A stretch of 64,000 nucleotides of DNA from Corylus avellana (Eukaryota > Streptophyta > Magnoliopsida > Fagales > Betulaceae), in contig NC_081545.1 in assembly GCF_901000735.1 (NCBI RefSeq), positions 14,496,919 to 14,560,918 of the forward strand, in the 5' to 3' direction. Below are positions 23,690 to 34,985 of this stretch, in pieces. Below the pieces are notes generated by a model. The model searched no databases and had not been told where the DNA came from. It saw only the letters and a list, made by a program, of their open reading frames with translations. Position 1 is the stretch's first letter; every line of letters begins with the position of its first letter. The translations under genes and the position numbers were made by a program.

Positions 23690-24615
23690 ATATGGGCATA
23701 CATATTCAATAGTGCATCATGCCCACTATAAAACTACAAAATAAATTTGAGCCCGAAATCCAAAAGCACAATCAAAGCCCAATAACTATTTAGATAGGGG
23801 AATCATAACAAAAAACAAAAAAATATATATATATATATCATTGTCGCTCCATGAACCATCGGGAAGCTAATTTTTGGCAATCCTTTGAAGGCTAGATAGG
23901 AACTGAGGAAGACCACTTCCATGAATATCTCCAATCAGAGCAACCCAATGCCAACAACAAGCTTCCTCACCCACGCAATTGGCCCAATCCCCATAGAAAT
24001 TAAAGAAGGCAACAAATGCAGGTATAGACGGCAACAATGCTGAGAACATCAATACCATGCATATACAATCTCAACAACAACAATTCTTCTACCCTACAAA
24101 AATACAAAATCAACCCCAATCCACTAAGCAGAGGAGCGAAGCTGAAAGATGAATGATGGAGAAGTTGAAGAGAAGCAAGATCTCAGATGTAGCAGCCGAG
24201 AGAAATGAGATTCTCTCAAAGTTAGAGTGGCTATGTGAGGGGAAGAGCTGCTTGAGGGAAGAAGAGCAAGAGCTGCGTGAGGGAACAGAAAAAGGAGATG
24301 TCGGGTTGAGTGTAAGAGTGAAGGGGAAAAATGTAAGGGATTTTTTTGATGCATAAACACCGTAAAATGTCGAAAATATTTTATATCTTGAAATAAACGA
24401 GCCTTAGACAGTTAATAATTTCATTTCTTGTATTGAGGTTCATAAGGAAGACCAAAGGACGTTAAAACCGATAATTTCTTTATCAGGATTGAGTGATTCC
24501 GGGGAGCAACTCCGGCGTTGTCTTGGGTGACAAATCGAAACCCTTGGTGCCTAGCTCGCTAGAGTAGGAGGGAGGGTTTATGATCGGGGATGGTTTCTTT
24601 GACGAAAATAGCCCC
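23690..24615. other. Stretch without a recognised gene
   Basis: Opposed frames at 24124-24360 (minus, 78 codons) and 24153-24356 (plus, 67 codons) overlap; the minus one is rich in Ser/Leu/His and the plus one in Glu/Lys. Neither has a family signature. An AT microsatellite sits near 23822-23839. Confidence 0.4.
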
Positions 24616-25035
24616 CGAATTCCTCATAATGTAATATGAGGAATTGTTTACGTAATAATTTGTGGAAGTAAAAAATGTTGAGTTTTTACTTACTGCAAAT
24701 TATGATTATAATATTTAAATTATACGAAATACATTAGTTACTTAATTATTAATCATTTAATTTTAATTTAATGGTAAGGCTGAAACTTTAAGTCCTAAGT
24801 TCCTCAGAATCTAATAGTCATACATTCATACTTAATTATATGATCATATTATCTCACAATCTATATTAATACTATCTTAGATCTAAGATCATGTGATATA
24901 TGTTTTCTAAGAATAAAGTATCTAATTATAATGCATTGATTAAATAACACAATAACTTATGCAGATATAACATAATATTATATAATGATTAATGATAATA
25001 TCAAATATTTCTTATTATTTACTATATATATATAT

Positions 25036-25287
25036 ATATGGGGAAAATTTACTGTACCCACCTGAAGTTTCAGGAGTTTTTCAATTCTAAGTCCAATATT
25101 TAAAAATTGGCAATGTACCCTCTAATGTTTCAAAAATTTTCAATTCAGACTCCCAATTACTAATTTCCGTATAATTGGACGAAAATCATCCCATGTGCGT
25201 CTCACGTGGGATTTTGATGCCCTCTATTCCAATTTTGTCCTCATTAAAACTTATGAAATTACATAATTACCCTTATAAAAACTTACA
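25036..25287. mobile_element. Truncated insertion cut by an assembly gap
   Basis: Sequence starting GGGGAAAATTTACTGTACCC interrupts a TA-rich tract of the surrounding repeat and runs into the N block. It contains two similar parts (ACCTGAAGTTTCAGGAGTTTTTC and a CTCTAATGTTTCAAAAATTTTC counterpart). It looks like the end of a DNA transposon or MITE; the other end is lost in the gap. Confidence 0.35.
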
Positions 25288-25387
25288 NNNNNNNNNNNNN
25301 NNNNNNNNNNNNNNNNNNNNNNNNNNNNNNNNNNNNNNNNNNNNNNNNNNNNNNNNNNNNNNNNNNNNNNNNNNNNNNNNNNNNNNN
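25288..25387. other. Assembly gap, 100 N
   Basis: Exactly 100 Ns, a conventional placeholder for unknown length. TA dinucleotide repeats follow it, a likely cause of assembly failure. Confidence 0.99.
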
Positions 25388-25752
25388 TATATATATATAT
25401 ATATAATATATACATATATATAATATATATAAACACATATGCATAAATAACAAAAAACAAAGGTATATAATATATTTGTTATTATTGAGTACTATTTACT
25501 ATATATTGTTATTTGTTACTTATTACAAAATATACGAGCCGAGCCAAATAAACAAGATGAGCCTTATGCGAGCTTGCTCACAAGCTGTTCACAAGTTTAG
25601 CTGAGTCGAGCCGAGCTTGCTTTGTTTAATATTCGAGGCAGGATTCGTGTTCGTGAAATACTTCATTTAATGTTTAAGTCGAGTATAAGCCAAGCTTATG
25701 CGAGCCGAACTCGAGTTCGCTCGCTAGCAGCTTGCTCTCTTAACACCCCTAT

Positions 25753-26559
25753 GTGTAAATCACATGCGAGCCCATCTTGCTTTGTTTTGAATGAATGGTT
25801 CTTTCAATAAACCTTTCGAGACCACTGCAATCAAGGAATCACCAATTGCTTGATAGCTTTCCAGGGGAATTATAACAACACAGTAGTAATTGAGCCCTAA
25901 GGTGACTCTATCTTCCTCTGAGAGGGTTAATATCATCTAACAACATAATCTAGATAGATTGCATCTCAAAATTATGACAATAACAGGAAGAAAAAAAAAA
26001 GACCCATAGAGGATATGGCTGTGCTACATATCGTTAAATGACCAACTAGAAATCCCAAATGCATTATTAAGATTGAGCATTCATCATATATATACTTTGT
26101 GGCAAACGAGCAGTTCAGAATCTAGGATGTTATTGTGTTATCTCCATACATACTTAAGGCTTTGAGCATCTCAACAATACCAAAAAAAAAGAAAAGAAAA
26201 GGAAATTAACCATTATTTTCTCAAACACCAAGAATAAAACAAATTACAGTCTGAAAATCACCAAATTTCTCTAACACCAATTATTTTCATTAAATAAATA
26301 AATCGAGAACATTACCTATTGTATATAGCAATGAATAGGCTGAAATGAGAGCCAAAGATGGTGGCTTGAGAGTGTGGCCTTTGGGTTGGGTCTCTGGTGA
26401 AGCCGAGCGAGAGTGAGAGACATGGACAAAATACAACTGGAGGGCTTTATGCGTAGGAGGAGGCGGTGCAATGGTATTCTGCTGTGGCATTCGGCTGAAG
26501 AGGAAGAGGTGGAGGTGGCTCCAGTGGTTTTTGTTCAGTGGATTTAGGGTGTTGAATGG
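25753..26559. other. Stretch with one doubtful minus-strand exon
   Basis: A minus-strand frame from 26490 reads MPQQNTIAPPPPTHKALQL and could be spliced at a donor-like TAG|GTAATG (about 26313-26322), giving roughly 58 codons. No family is recognised and no partner exon is evident. The end 26551-26559 is the left target duplication of the Mutator-like element. Confidence 0.3.
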
Positions 26560-27331
26560 GGATTGGGATCCACTACAATTTCAAAAAAATTGCCGTGTCC
26601 CAATTTAACAATCCAGGCCGTTCGTTACAAGAAAGGCTTGGAACATGCCACGTGTTTTATAAAATATTGGATTCCGAAATTTGAACCCAGGGTTTTGAAC
26701 AAAATCACTCTCCTCTCAGTTCTCGTTTTTCTTCGGTTAGCTCTCGTTCTTCTGCTCTCTCGTCACTTTTATTTATTTTTGGTTTATGGGTTTGGATTTC
26801 TCTCCAATTATTTTTCTTGTTGCAAAACATCCAATTTTCTCTCTCGATACTTTATGTATTCAAAAGCATCAAGTTTGACAAAGAAATCTGAGTTCTTCTT
26901 AATCAGCAGATTTGGCAATTTGGTCCCTCAAGTTTCTCTTCAATCCCCATTTCCTGTGTGTTTTCTTAGACTGATTTTCTGAATGGATTTAACGGAATGG
27001 AGTGATGAGGGCTTTACACTGCCTCAAATCAGCTCTCCATCTTTCAAGAAAATCGGTTGTTTAACAACAAGAAAAATAGTTGACTAGAAGATTTTTGTGC
27101 TCATTATTTTCTTTGGAAAGATTTTTGTGGCCTTTAGTCATCAATCGGCGATAAGTATTAACCAGGAAAAAAAAAAAGGGGAGAGAAGAAGAAGAGGAGG
27201 GTGGGTGAAGTGAAAAGATAGAACGTGAAATATATAAATAATAAAAGCGATCTAGACGTGGCATTTTCTTGACCGTAAATGTCAAAATTGCTGATTTGGC
27301 AATTTCTTTGAATTGCCGTGGATCCCAATCC
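26560..27331. mobile_element. Non-autonomous Mutator-like element, 772 bp
   Basis: Terminal inverted repeats of about 35 bp start GGATTGGGATCCAC at both ends (14 identical bases, then a few mismatches). They are flanked by a perfect 9-bp direct repeat GTTGAATGG (26551-26559 and 27332-27340), the target duplication size of Mutator elements. The interior has no transposase. A 139-codon plus frame (26563-26982) begins inside the terminal repeat and is hydrophobic and low in complexity, so I do not regard it as a gene. Confidence 0.88.
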
Positions 27332-27599
27332 GTTGAATGGAAAAGACAAATCGTAGGTTCAATTTGTTTAGATTCAGTGCTTTCATGTACATTGCACTTT
27401 GTGGTATCCTTAGCTTATGGGTCCATGTCTAATTGGATGCTGTAAAATAGAAGGTTACAGCATATCATGATAGAAAAGCTCTCCTCTTCAAAAAAAAAAA
27501 AAAAAAAAATGATAGAAAGGCTTTCAAATGAAAATAGTCAATTGTAAATTAAACGAACAGGGATTTTTTAGATGAGTTAGATTTGAAATTTGGGTAAAA

Positions 27600-27985
27600 T
27601 TTGATAATCTTATTATTGAAAGCCTTTTCCAATCGGACGGGACAACTTATCTGTTCGAACGGTCACATCATAGGCTGAAATTGAGACATCTGTCAGTCTA
27701 GAGTTCGAATGAAGCATTCTCTAAGATCTTTCAAAAATACCGTTCAGATGGACAGTGAACGAAGCATTTTGTAAGATCCCTGTTCGGACGGATATCGAAC
27801 GGACAGCCAATGGAGCACAATGGAATGCAAATACTAACTTGGCATGATTGACCTATTTCCATTTGAATGGTGCGTTCTATAAGATCCTTGGAAGATCCCC
27901 GTTCGGACAAATATCGAACGGACAATGAATGGAGCACCTTGGAAGGTAGATACTAACTTGGCAAGAGTGACCTATATCTAAGAGA
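27600..27985. repeat. Tandem repeat with GTTCGGACGGATATCGAACG motifs
   Basis: Units of about 118 bp (motif at about 27780 and 27899, weaker ones before), each with a palindrome-like core of CGGAC and GAACGG. It resembles the motif arrays in LTR U3 regions elsewhere in the window, but no LTR boundary is visible here. Confidence 0.6.
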
Positions 27986-27989
27986 GCGG

Positions 27990-28081
27990 CTTATTTCCAA
28001 TGTAAACATTTAAGTAAATTTAAGTGTACATTTAAGTAAATGTACAGTTAAATTTACTTAAATATTTACATTGGAAATAAG
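27990..28081. repeat. 92-bp near-perfect palindrome (fold-back element)
   Basis: Two 46-bp arms, starting CTTATTTCC and ending GGAAATAAG, pair at 43 of 46 positions with essentially no spacer. No clear target duplication is visible. Confidence 0.85.
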
Positions 28082-28499
28082 GAAATACCCCCATTTGGAC
28101 TCAAATAAAAATATTAAAAAATCAAATTCACACTATATCAAAATCTAAAAATATAGTTTTCATGCAAAATACAATTTTCGGCAGTTTTCGAAAAACGATT
28201 TGCCAATGTCCTCAATGTAAACTTTATAATAAAATCTCATAAAATCACATTTGACTATTTAATATATGATGAACAAAAAGCAGTAAAAATCATCTTGAAA
28301 ACATCAATAAATGAAAAAACTCATTTTTCATACTTAGCCAAATTTGGACTAAACAGTTTTTATGCGGTATCTTCTATTTGGCCTTCGACCCACGTTTTTA
28401 ACTTCTATTCTTTACTGAAACTTGATTAACTTTTAATTAATTCTCTTGGTCTTTACATTCGCTTTAAGACATGATGAACAAAATACTTAGATCTGAGAT

Positions 28500-28910
28500 C
28501 TGTAATTATTTAAGCCTTAATGAGAAAGGACTCTCGTCATGACGTGAAGAGTAAAATCATCTCAACCCCATCATGAGTCCGTTCTGACGAGCCATCTGAC
28601 GAGAGAACAGAGAGCTCGTTCTTCAGCCATGTCATATGCTCGTCCTGATGAGCAACTAGGGAGCTCATTCTATTGTCACGTCACATACCCGTCCTGATGA
28701 GCCATCTAACGAGAAACCAGGAAGTTCATTCTTCTGTCATGTCACGTACCTATCCTAACAAGCCATATGATGAGAAAACAAAGAGTACTTCTCAAGGTGT
28801 CGTCACAAGACCGTCATAGCACACCATCTGACAAGAAAATAGTAAGCACTCCTTAAGGTGTCGTCACGAGCCCGTCATGACGCTATCTACTAGAAAAACA
28901 GAAAGCTACC
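28500..28910. repeat. GACGAG/CGTCAC-type motif array
   Basis: Repeats of roughly 85 bp built on the words CGTCCTGACGAGCCATCTGAC and AGGGAGCTCATTC, all degenerate. The same family is found at 37420-37500, 49657-49748 and 56046-56225. The last two are the two halves of one copy split by an LTR element. Confidence 0.7.
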
Positions 28911-30363
28911 AATATCTTCTAATCTTGCACCTTTAACCCATGGTTTTAAACAACAAAATTAAACAAGACGACATTTGCATTGAATAAGGCCAAACTAAAA
29001 CCTAACACATTGAGTGTGTATAGAACCTTCTTAAGAGTTTTGATAGTTTATGCCTAGGGGAATATAGGCCGTGCCACATCTAATGGTTAGGTGGACAATT
29101 CGTGCCAACCAAAGATAGACTGTGCTTAGCTTTTTGATTGTGGTAATTTCTTGAAGACTTTGCTGGGTGTTTGAGACACACACGCGTCATAACATGCATA
29201 GAATGAGATTCACATGTTCAATATAATTAGCCATTGTTATAAGGTTAATGGTGAAGTCAATCTCCTATCCCACATTCATAATATTCACTCTTTTTATTTC
29301 TATATTTATTTTTCCTAAGCAAAAACCAAACAAATCATCTTTTTGAATTAAGTTAAAGTAGATCTTACGAGTTTAACAATAAAACCATTATTACGCAATC
29401 TTTGAGATTTGACACTTTCTATAGAGTCATATCCTACCACTACAAAAAACTGAGAATTTACTGACCAACCGGTAGTGATGTGTTAAGCTTGTTAACACGT
29501 CGCTAAAGTATAGTGACGTGTCAATAGCGACATGTGTGGCAGGTCAAAAATAATGGTGTCACTATTGGGACTTTAGTGACATGTGAATTTTTGCCATGTC
29601 ACCAATTGGTGATGTGACAAATCCCACACGTCATTAAAGTTTTTATGATGTGTGGTTTTTCCCACGTCACAAAAAATATGGCGTGGCAAAAACAACACGT
29701 CACCAAGTTGGTGATGTGTCAATTTTCCCATGTCACCACGTTGGTAACATGCCACATGTGGTGACACATCACTAAATGGTGACGTGGCAAACCTTGACAC
29801 ATCACTAAAATCAGTAATTAAATAAATTTTTATTTTTTTTTTCGCTTCCCATATTTATTTTTTGAATTTCTCGGGGTTATTCCTGAATTTTGGAGTTAGC
29901 ACACCTAATATATAAGTTACATATCTACTATAAAAGAACTATCCATCAATCCATTAAAAGAACTATCAATTATCTATAAATATTTAACAAATATACAAGT
30001 TCCATCAACTATATCCAAGACAAAAAAAAAACAATTTCAACAAACAATCAAACTATCTTTATTATCACAAATAGATCCAATTATACATCAACAAAACATA
30101 AACATATATACAAGTTCACTAATACAAGAGACAAACACTTGCTCAATCCGAGTCAACACCATCATGACTACTCGACTTCTCCACATTAACTGCAAATGAT
30201 AAAACAAACAATCAGCAAACATGATAGAATCTTATCAAGTCCTAAACATTGAGCAACATCAATGTATCTGAAGGTCATTCACAAACAAATAAAACAATTT
30301 CTCACGTTGCCAAACACTAAAAACGACTCCTAAACAACAACTTCAACTTTTCTCCACTACCAA

Positions 30364-30391
30364 CATATATATATATATATATATATATATG
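30364..30391 (+). repeat. TA microsatellite
   Basis: About 13 AT units; counterpart at about 42617-42642. Confidence 0.9.
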
Positions 30392-30900
30392 TCCATTCAA
30401 TATTGGATTGAATAAAAACAAACTGATCAAATAAATCCTACCAGCTTCAAAAAATATGGTAAGAGTAAATATGCAAAGCTCCAACCCGTAGCTACTACCA
30501 AACCAACCAAGAATAACCAATTTTAACAAAAGTTGCAATATCATTCCAAATTCCAATGACAATCAATACAAAAACCCAAACACAAATATAGTGGTGCACA
30601 TATATGTACGATTATGCTGAACCTCGTGAACAATTGCTAAATGAGACTTTTGTGTAGACCGGTTCCCCTGTTGGCTTCCAGTGTGATCGTCGTCCTCAAC
30701 TTCTAATCTTACGTCCTCTACAAATTATGTTGCAAATGTGTTATACACTGTGGTAGAAAGATACGCACAAAGTATGATTATCAAACAATTACTAACCGTT
30801 AAAATGATCGACATGGAACATGAATGTGTTAACAAAAGAAAATCAAAAACAAAAAAGAATATAGCATTACCTAATCGACTCCCTATTGAGGATCTCACCC

Positions 30901-31380
30901 TCACATGGCGTGGGACTCTATGTTTGGCGGAGCCTTACGTTGAGTCACCTCGGGCGTAGAGCTCGCCTGCACCATGGACTCAAGCAAACAAAAATAGGCC
31001 TTATACGCAGCATCTTTTGCTGCCATCTAAGCATCTTTTGTTGCCATCTCCGCAGCAATCTGCTCTCGCTGTGCAGCCAACAGCGCATCCATCTGTTCTT
31101 TCTGTGCAGCCGGATGTGCCTTGTGTTGTTCCCTCTCAGCTTCAAGTGCTCTTTCAATTATTTGTGAGACTGTCGAGTTCCTACAGTTCAGTGATCGTGC
31201 AGGTGTTGGTTTATAATACAAATGGATGGTGTCGCGCACTGGTAAAATCCCCAGTCAAATCCCTCTAACCCGGCCAGCATATTCAAGCTTATTGTTGTGT
31301 GCTTGGGTATATGCGTCGTTCAGTGCTCACTGTACTGTCCCTTGGGTCACCCTTGACGATGTTGCAGAGTTAATTGGCAT
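30901..31380 (-). pseudogene. EnSpm transposase (Transposase_24-like) C-terminal remnant, copy 1
   Basis: A continuous minus-strand frame of 160 codons from ATG at 31380 to TGA at 30901, broken by three in-frame stops. It contains LNDAYTQAHNNKLEYAGRVR followed by GI*LG, matching the GRVRGLGxG segment typical of the plant EnSpm transposase_24 family. A Gln/Glu/Ala-rich coiled-coil-like stretch follows (QKEQMDALLAAQREQIAAEM). Stops at TGA for an expected Trp or Gly suggest old decay. No upstream catalytic part is visible, so it is not functional. Confidence 0.55.
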
Positions 31381-31580
31381 TAGCTCCTACATCCTCTCAT
31401 GTAGGTTACTTTAAAATTTGGTGTGTTATCTAAGTGTTAATCATAAATAAGTTATCACACACATAGTAATCAAGATAAGGGGTAAATAGCATACAACTCT
31501 CTCATGAAACTCCAGATTTTGAAAGGTACCATCTTTCTTTTGGTGGGTCATGATGTAATTCTGCGCTTGCACAGGAGCCG

Positions 31581-31591
31581 TGATAAGTGCT

Positions 31592-31627
<36 letters not shown>

Positions 31628-32956
31628 AATCCCTAAAGTATGTTAATCTTTTAGTCGTGTTATTTTGTGATGTTTTGTTTCCTTTTTGTGTTTTTGTCAT
31701 ATTTTAGGTGTTTGAAGAAAATGAAGTGTTTCTGGAAAGTTTCAAGTATAAAAGACCAATTTTGAAAAAAGCTGGAGCCAGGATCGAGCGCACCCCACCT
31801 AGGCTCGAGCGCAGCAGCGATCGAGCGCCAGAATATAAGGAGTGAGCGCATTAGCGCTCGCGAGTACAAGAAGCAGGCTCAAGTGCATCAGCGCTTGAGC
31901 GCAGAAGAGGAACGATCGATTGTAGGAATGCGCTCGAGCGCACAACTTTGGGATCGAGTGCACTCTAGCGCCCAGCTACGGCCAGAACTCCTTTTCCACT
32001 TAGAATTAGGTTTTCAAAGTCTTAATTGGACTAGAAGTTAGACCTCCAATTTTATTAGGTTTTCTAGAGCTTTTAGAGTTTTCCTAAGCCTATAAATTGA
32101 CATCTAGACTACACAATTCAAGAGAGGAGAATTTGAAGCTACTTCCAGGAGTCGCTTCTGGTTTCTTCTTTTCTTTTCTTCTCTTTTTAGTTTTATTATG
32201 GGTAGCTAAATATTTTGTTAGGGGCTAGATTGAAGTCCTAATCATGTCTTTTTAGGATTTCAATATTGGCGCCTTTGTTACATTCATATTTTGGTATATT
32301 TAAATTGGTTATTTTCCGATTAATTGAATTCCTCATGTGAATGTGCCTAATCATCATATGCAAGTGTTTGGATTTGTTATTTAAGTAAATTTGGATGACC
32401 GAGTCTTGGGCTTAATAAAGTGACAAAAGAATCTCATCACGGGTTCTTGGGGTAATAAACATGGAGAACCGGGAGTAGATACCATGCCCTAGGCTTCATG
32501 TGTTTGTCGATTTCCATAGATTTATACTTTCTTAAAGAGCAAATTAGTAGATCTCATGCTAAATCATTTACAAAAAAAACAAAGAATTATAGTAGATACC
32601 ATGTCTAATTTATTGCTTAGGGAGATAAATAGTTTAAGGAGTACATACCATGCCCTTAGATTGGCAAGCATTAAATATATCAGTATGATTGGAACATTGG
32701 CATATTGTTATCTTCATTAGTCTAATTAGTGGTAGATGTCAAAACCCTAACCCTTTCGTTATTTTTATCTTTTCAATATTTCAATTCGTGACAATTCTAA
32801 TATTTAATTTGGAAAATCAATTTTAAGCACAATCAACAATCCTCGTGGGAATGATCTCGTATTTGCCTAACTATACTATCGTTTTGATCATGTGCACTTG
32901 CGAGTAAAACGTAGCAAATACTCGCCTATTAATTTAGGTGGGTATTTGTCACAAGA
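31581..32956 (+). repeat. Athila-like LTR (left), copy 1
   Basis: Starts TGATAAGTGC, has a TATA box at 32091 (CCTATAAATT) and ends ACAAGA, a mutated ACAACA. From 31781 to 31975 it carries eight or more copies of GATCGAGCGCA-type motifs, ending about 120 bp before the TATA box. The primer binding site follows at about 32963 (TGATGCCTTTGCCGGGGA, 15 of 18 to the tRNA-Asp complement used by Athila). Confidence 0.75.
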
Positions 32957-33079
32957 AGTTTTTGATGCCTTTGCCGGGGATTGTTCAATTTTGTTTAGAA
33001 TTTTTTTTCCCATAGTTTATTAATTTTGTTTAATTTCAAATCTCTATTTTCTGGTTCCAGGTATTTGGGTTCCATTTTG

Positions 33080-33325
33080 CAGCGGTGTGATTCAGCGCAC
33101 TTCCTTTGCGATCAAGTGCATTGTTGCAGGGCTATCAAGCGCAAAGCTACCTAGCAGCTATATAACAGCCGTGCCCGAGTATGATTGAGCGCACCTTGCT
33201 GTGCGCACGATCGCACCAATGCATGTGCACCTTTGTGCGAGCGAGCGCACCCACGCACACACACACACCTCTGCACGAGTGCGATCGAGCGCACCCTTCA
33301 GTGCGATTGAGCGCACGCATGTTGA
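33080..33325 (+). repeat. GATCGAGCGCA motif array in the leader after the primer binding site, copy 1
   Basis: At least eight GAGCGCA/GATCGAGCGCAC-type words, including a CA-rich run at 33255-33269. The same motif family occupies the U3 part of the LTR upstream. Copy 2 equivalent: about 45315-45560. Confidence 0.8.
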
Positions 33326-33502
33326 TTCCTGCACTTCGGGCTAGTTACAATTTTTTCCTTTTTCATTTTAATTTTGTTTTTATTTTCCTTTTGTTATTTT
33401 ACTAATGTGGAGAGACAATCCACCATGGATACAAAGACCTATGAAGAGTTCCTTCAGTCCCCAAAACCTATTATGTAGAGCAATTACAATTTAGCCCCAC
33501 AT

Positions 33503-33850
33503 TTGCCCAATATGGGCCCACACTATAGAGGCACACCTACAGAGGATCCATATCTCCATATACAGGATTTCTTTGATCTCTGCAGGACTCAGAATATGCA
33601 GGGTTTAACTGTGGAAGGAATCAGGTTATTCCTCTTTCCTTTCTCTTTAAAAGATAATGCTAAGTTATGGTTCAATTATTTGGCTCCAGGTTCTATTCAC
33701 AACTGGGAGAAGTTGGCCACAAAATTCTTAAAGAAGTTCTTCCCAGCCCAAAAGACAAGGCAATTGAGGGGGGAGATTTTGAAATATTGTAAAAGAAATA
33801 ATAAAGAAAGGTTTAGGGTTTTGACATCCACCCTTAATCAGGCTAATTAA
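33503..33850 (+). pseudogene. Truncated Athila-like gag, chimeric 3' end, copy 1
   Basis: Residues 1-93 match the retrotransposon gag core: GTPTEDPYLHIQDFFDLCRT, then FPFSLKDNAKLWFNYL, SIHNWEKLATKFLKKFFPA and KTRQLRGEILK. Capsid proteins of this family package element RNA. From about 33781 the sequence switches to antisense LTR, so the last roughly 22 residues to the stop are not gag. No zinc knuckle, protease, reverse transcriptase or integrase follows. Copy 2 encodes the same protein with one residue change (45738-46085). Confidence 0.8.
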
Positions 33851-34985
33851 GATAACAATATGCCAATGTTCCAATCATACAGGTATATTTAATGGTTGCC
33901 AACCTAAGGGCATGGTATCTACTCCTTAAGTTATTGATCTCTCTAAACAATAAATTAGGCATGGTATCTACTCTAATTCTTTTCTTCCCCAAAAGATTTA
34001 GCATGTATCTACTCTAATTCTTTTCTTCCCCAAAGGATTTAGCATGTATCTACTAAATTGTTCTTTAAGAAAGCATAAATCTATGGAAATCGACAAACAC
34101 ATGAAGCCTGTGGCATGGTATCTACTCCTAGTTTTCTATGTTGATTACCCCAAGAACCCGTGATGAGATTCTTTTGTCACTTTATTAAGCCCAGGACTCG
34201 GTCATCCAAATTGACTTAAATAACACCCAAATATATGCATATTATGATCAAGCACATTCAAATGAGAAATTCAATTAACTAGAAAATATTCAATTTAAAT
34301 ATACCAAAATATGATTGTCACAAAGGCGCCATTATTGAAATCCTAAAAAGACATGATTAGGGCTTCAATGTAGCCTCTAACAAAATATTTAGCTACACAC
34401 AATTAAAATAAATAAAATAAAAGAAGAAACTGAAAACAACTCCTTGAAGTAGCTCCAAATTCTCCTCTCTAGAACTGTCTATTTTTCTGTGATGCTTAGA
34501 GGTCTATTTATAGGCTTAGGAAAACCCTAGAAGCTCTAGAAAACCTAATAAACTTGGAGGTCTAACTTCTAGTCCAATTAGGACTTCGAAAACCGAATCA
34601 TACATGGAATAGGAAGTCTGGTCGCATCTGGGCACCCCTAAGTGCGCTCGATCCCATGTGGCTGCGCTCAATCGTTCCTCTTGTACACTCGAGCCTGCTT
34701 CTTGTACGCTCGATCACTGCTGGTGCTCGATCCTTAAAATGTAGGTTATAAATAATAAACTAAACTAGGGCTTCGGCATTGCGAAGTCAGCATGAGTGCG
34801 CTCAAGCGCACTACTAGGGGCTTTCAACTTCTTTGCAAATTTGCATATTCAAACTGTTGTTTTCTCTCAATGACGTGCAAAACACAAAAACACCAAAACT
34901 AACCAAAAAATCAAAAAATAACAAAGTTAAGAGCTTAACAAATACTAGTTATGGGATCCAAGTATATAATATTTGGCACTCATCA
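33781..34985 (-). repeat. Inverted, truncated Athila-like LTR inside the element, copy 1
   Basis: The reverse complement starts TGATGAGTGCCAAATAT at 34985 and follows the LTR through its TATA box (CCTATAAATAGACC near 34512) to about the last 190 bp, where it breaks into gag. It carries its own GCTCGATC motif array (34640-34815). A 46-bp segment near 34747-34792 is missing from copy 2. Confidence 0.75.

Larger units (their letters stand above)
24616..25752. repeat. Second copy of the AT-rich dispersed repeat, with empty insertion site
   Basis: Matches 14813-14956 joined directly to 22801-23376, including the uninterrupted junction TTAATCATTTAATTTT near 24743-24758 where the other copy holds the LTR element. 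It is broken by a foreign insert (25036-25287) and an assembly gap, then resumes at about 25388. It ends with the same GAGC-rich segment and CACCCCTA end. Confidence 0.7.
29438..31580 (-). mobile_element. CACTA (EnSpm) transposon remnant, one end visible
   Basis: CACTACAAAAAACTGAG at 29438 is a CACTA terminus. It is followed (29455-29815) by many subterminal GTGACGTGTC/GTGATGTGAC motifs in both orientations. A degenerate EnSpm transposase tail lies inside on the minus strand (30901-31380). An Athila-like LTR starts at 31581, so the other end is either beyond the nested elements or lost. The boundary given is the last base before that LTR. Confidence 0.7.

Noticed and set aside
24124..24360. 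Minus-strand frame resembling an organelle targeting peptide
   Set aside because: Ser/Leu-rich composition alone, no downstream mature domain and an equally open opposite strand.
26563..26982. 139-codon frame in the Mutator-like element
   Set aside because: It starts within the terminal repeat, is hydrophobic and low in complexity, and has no transposase or host gene motif.
31017..31268. Plus-strand frames over 30738-31414
   Set aside because: Antisense to the EnSpm transposase remnant, which explains the coding-like composition.
33181..33405. Cys- and His-rich frame of 74 codons (and its copy at 45416)
   Set aside because: It is produced entirely by the GATCGAGCGCA and CA repeats of the leader array, not by a zinc protein.
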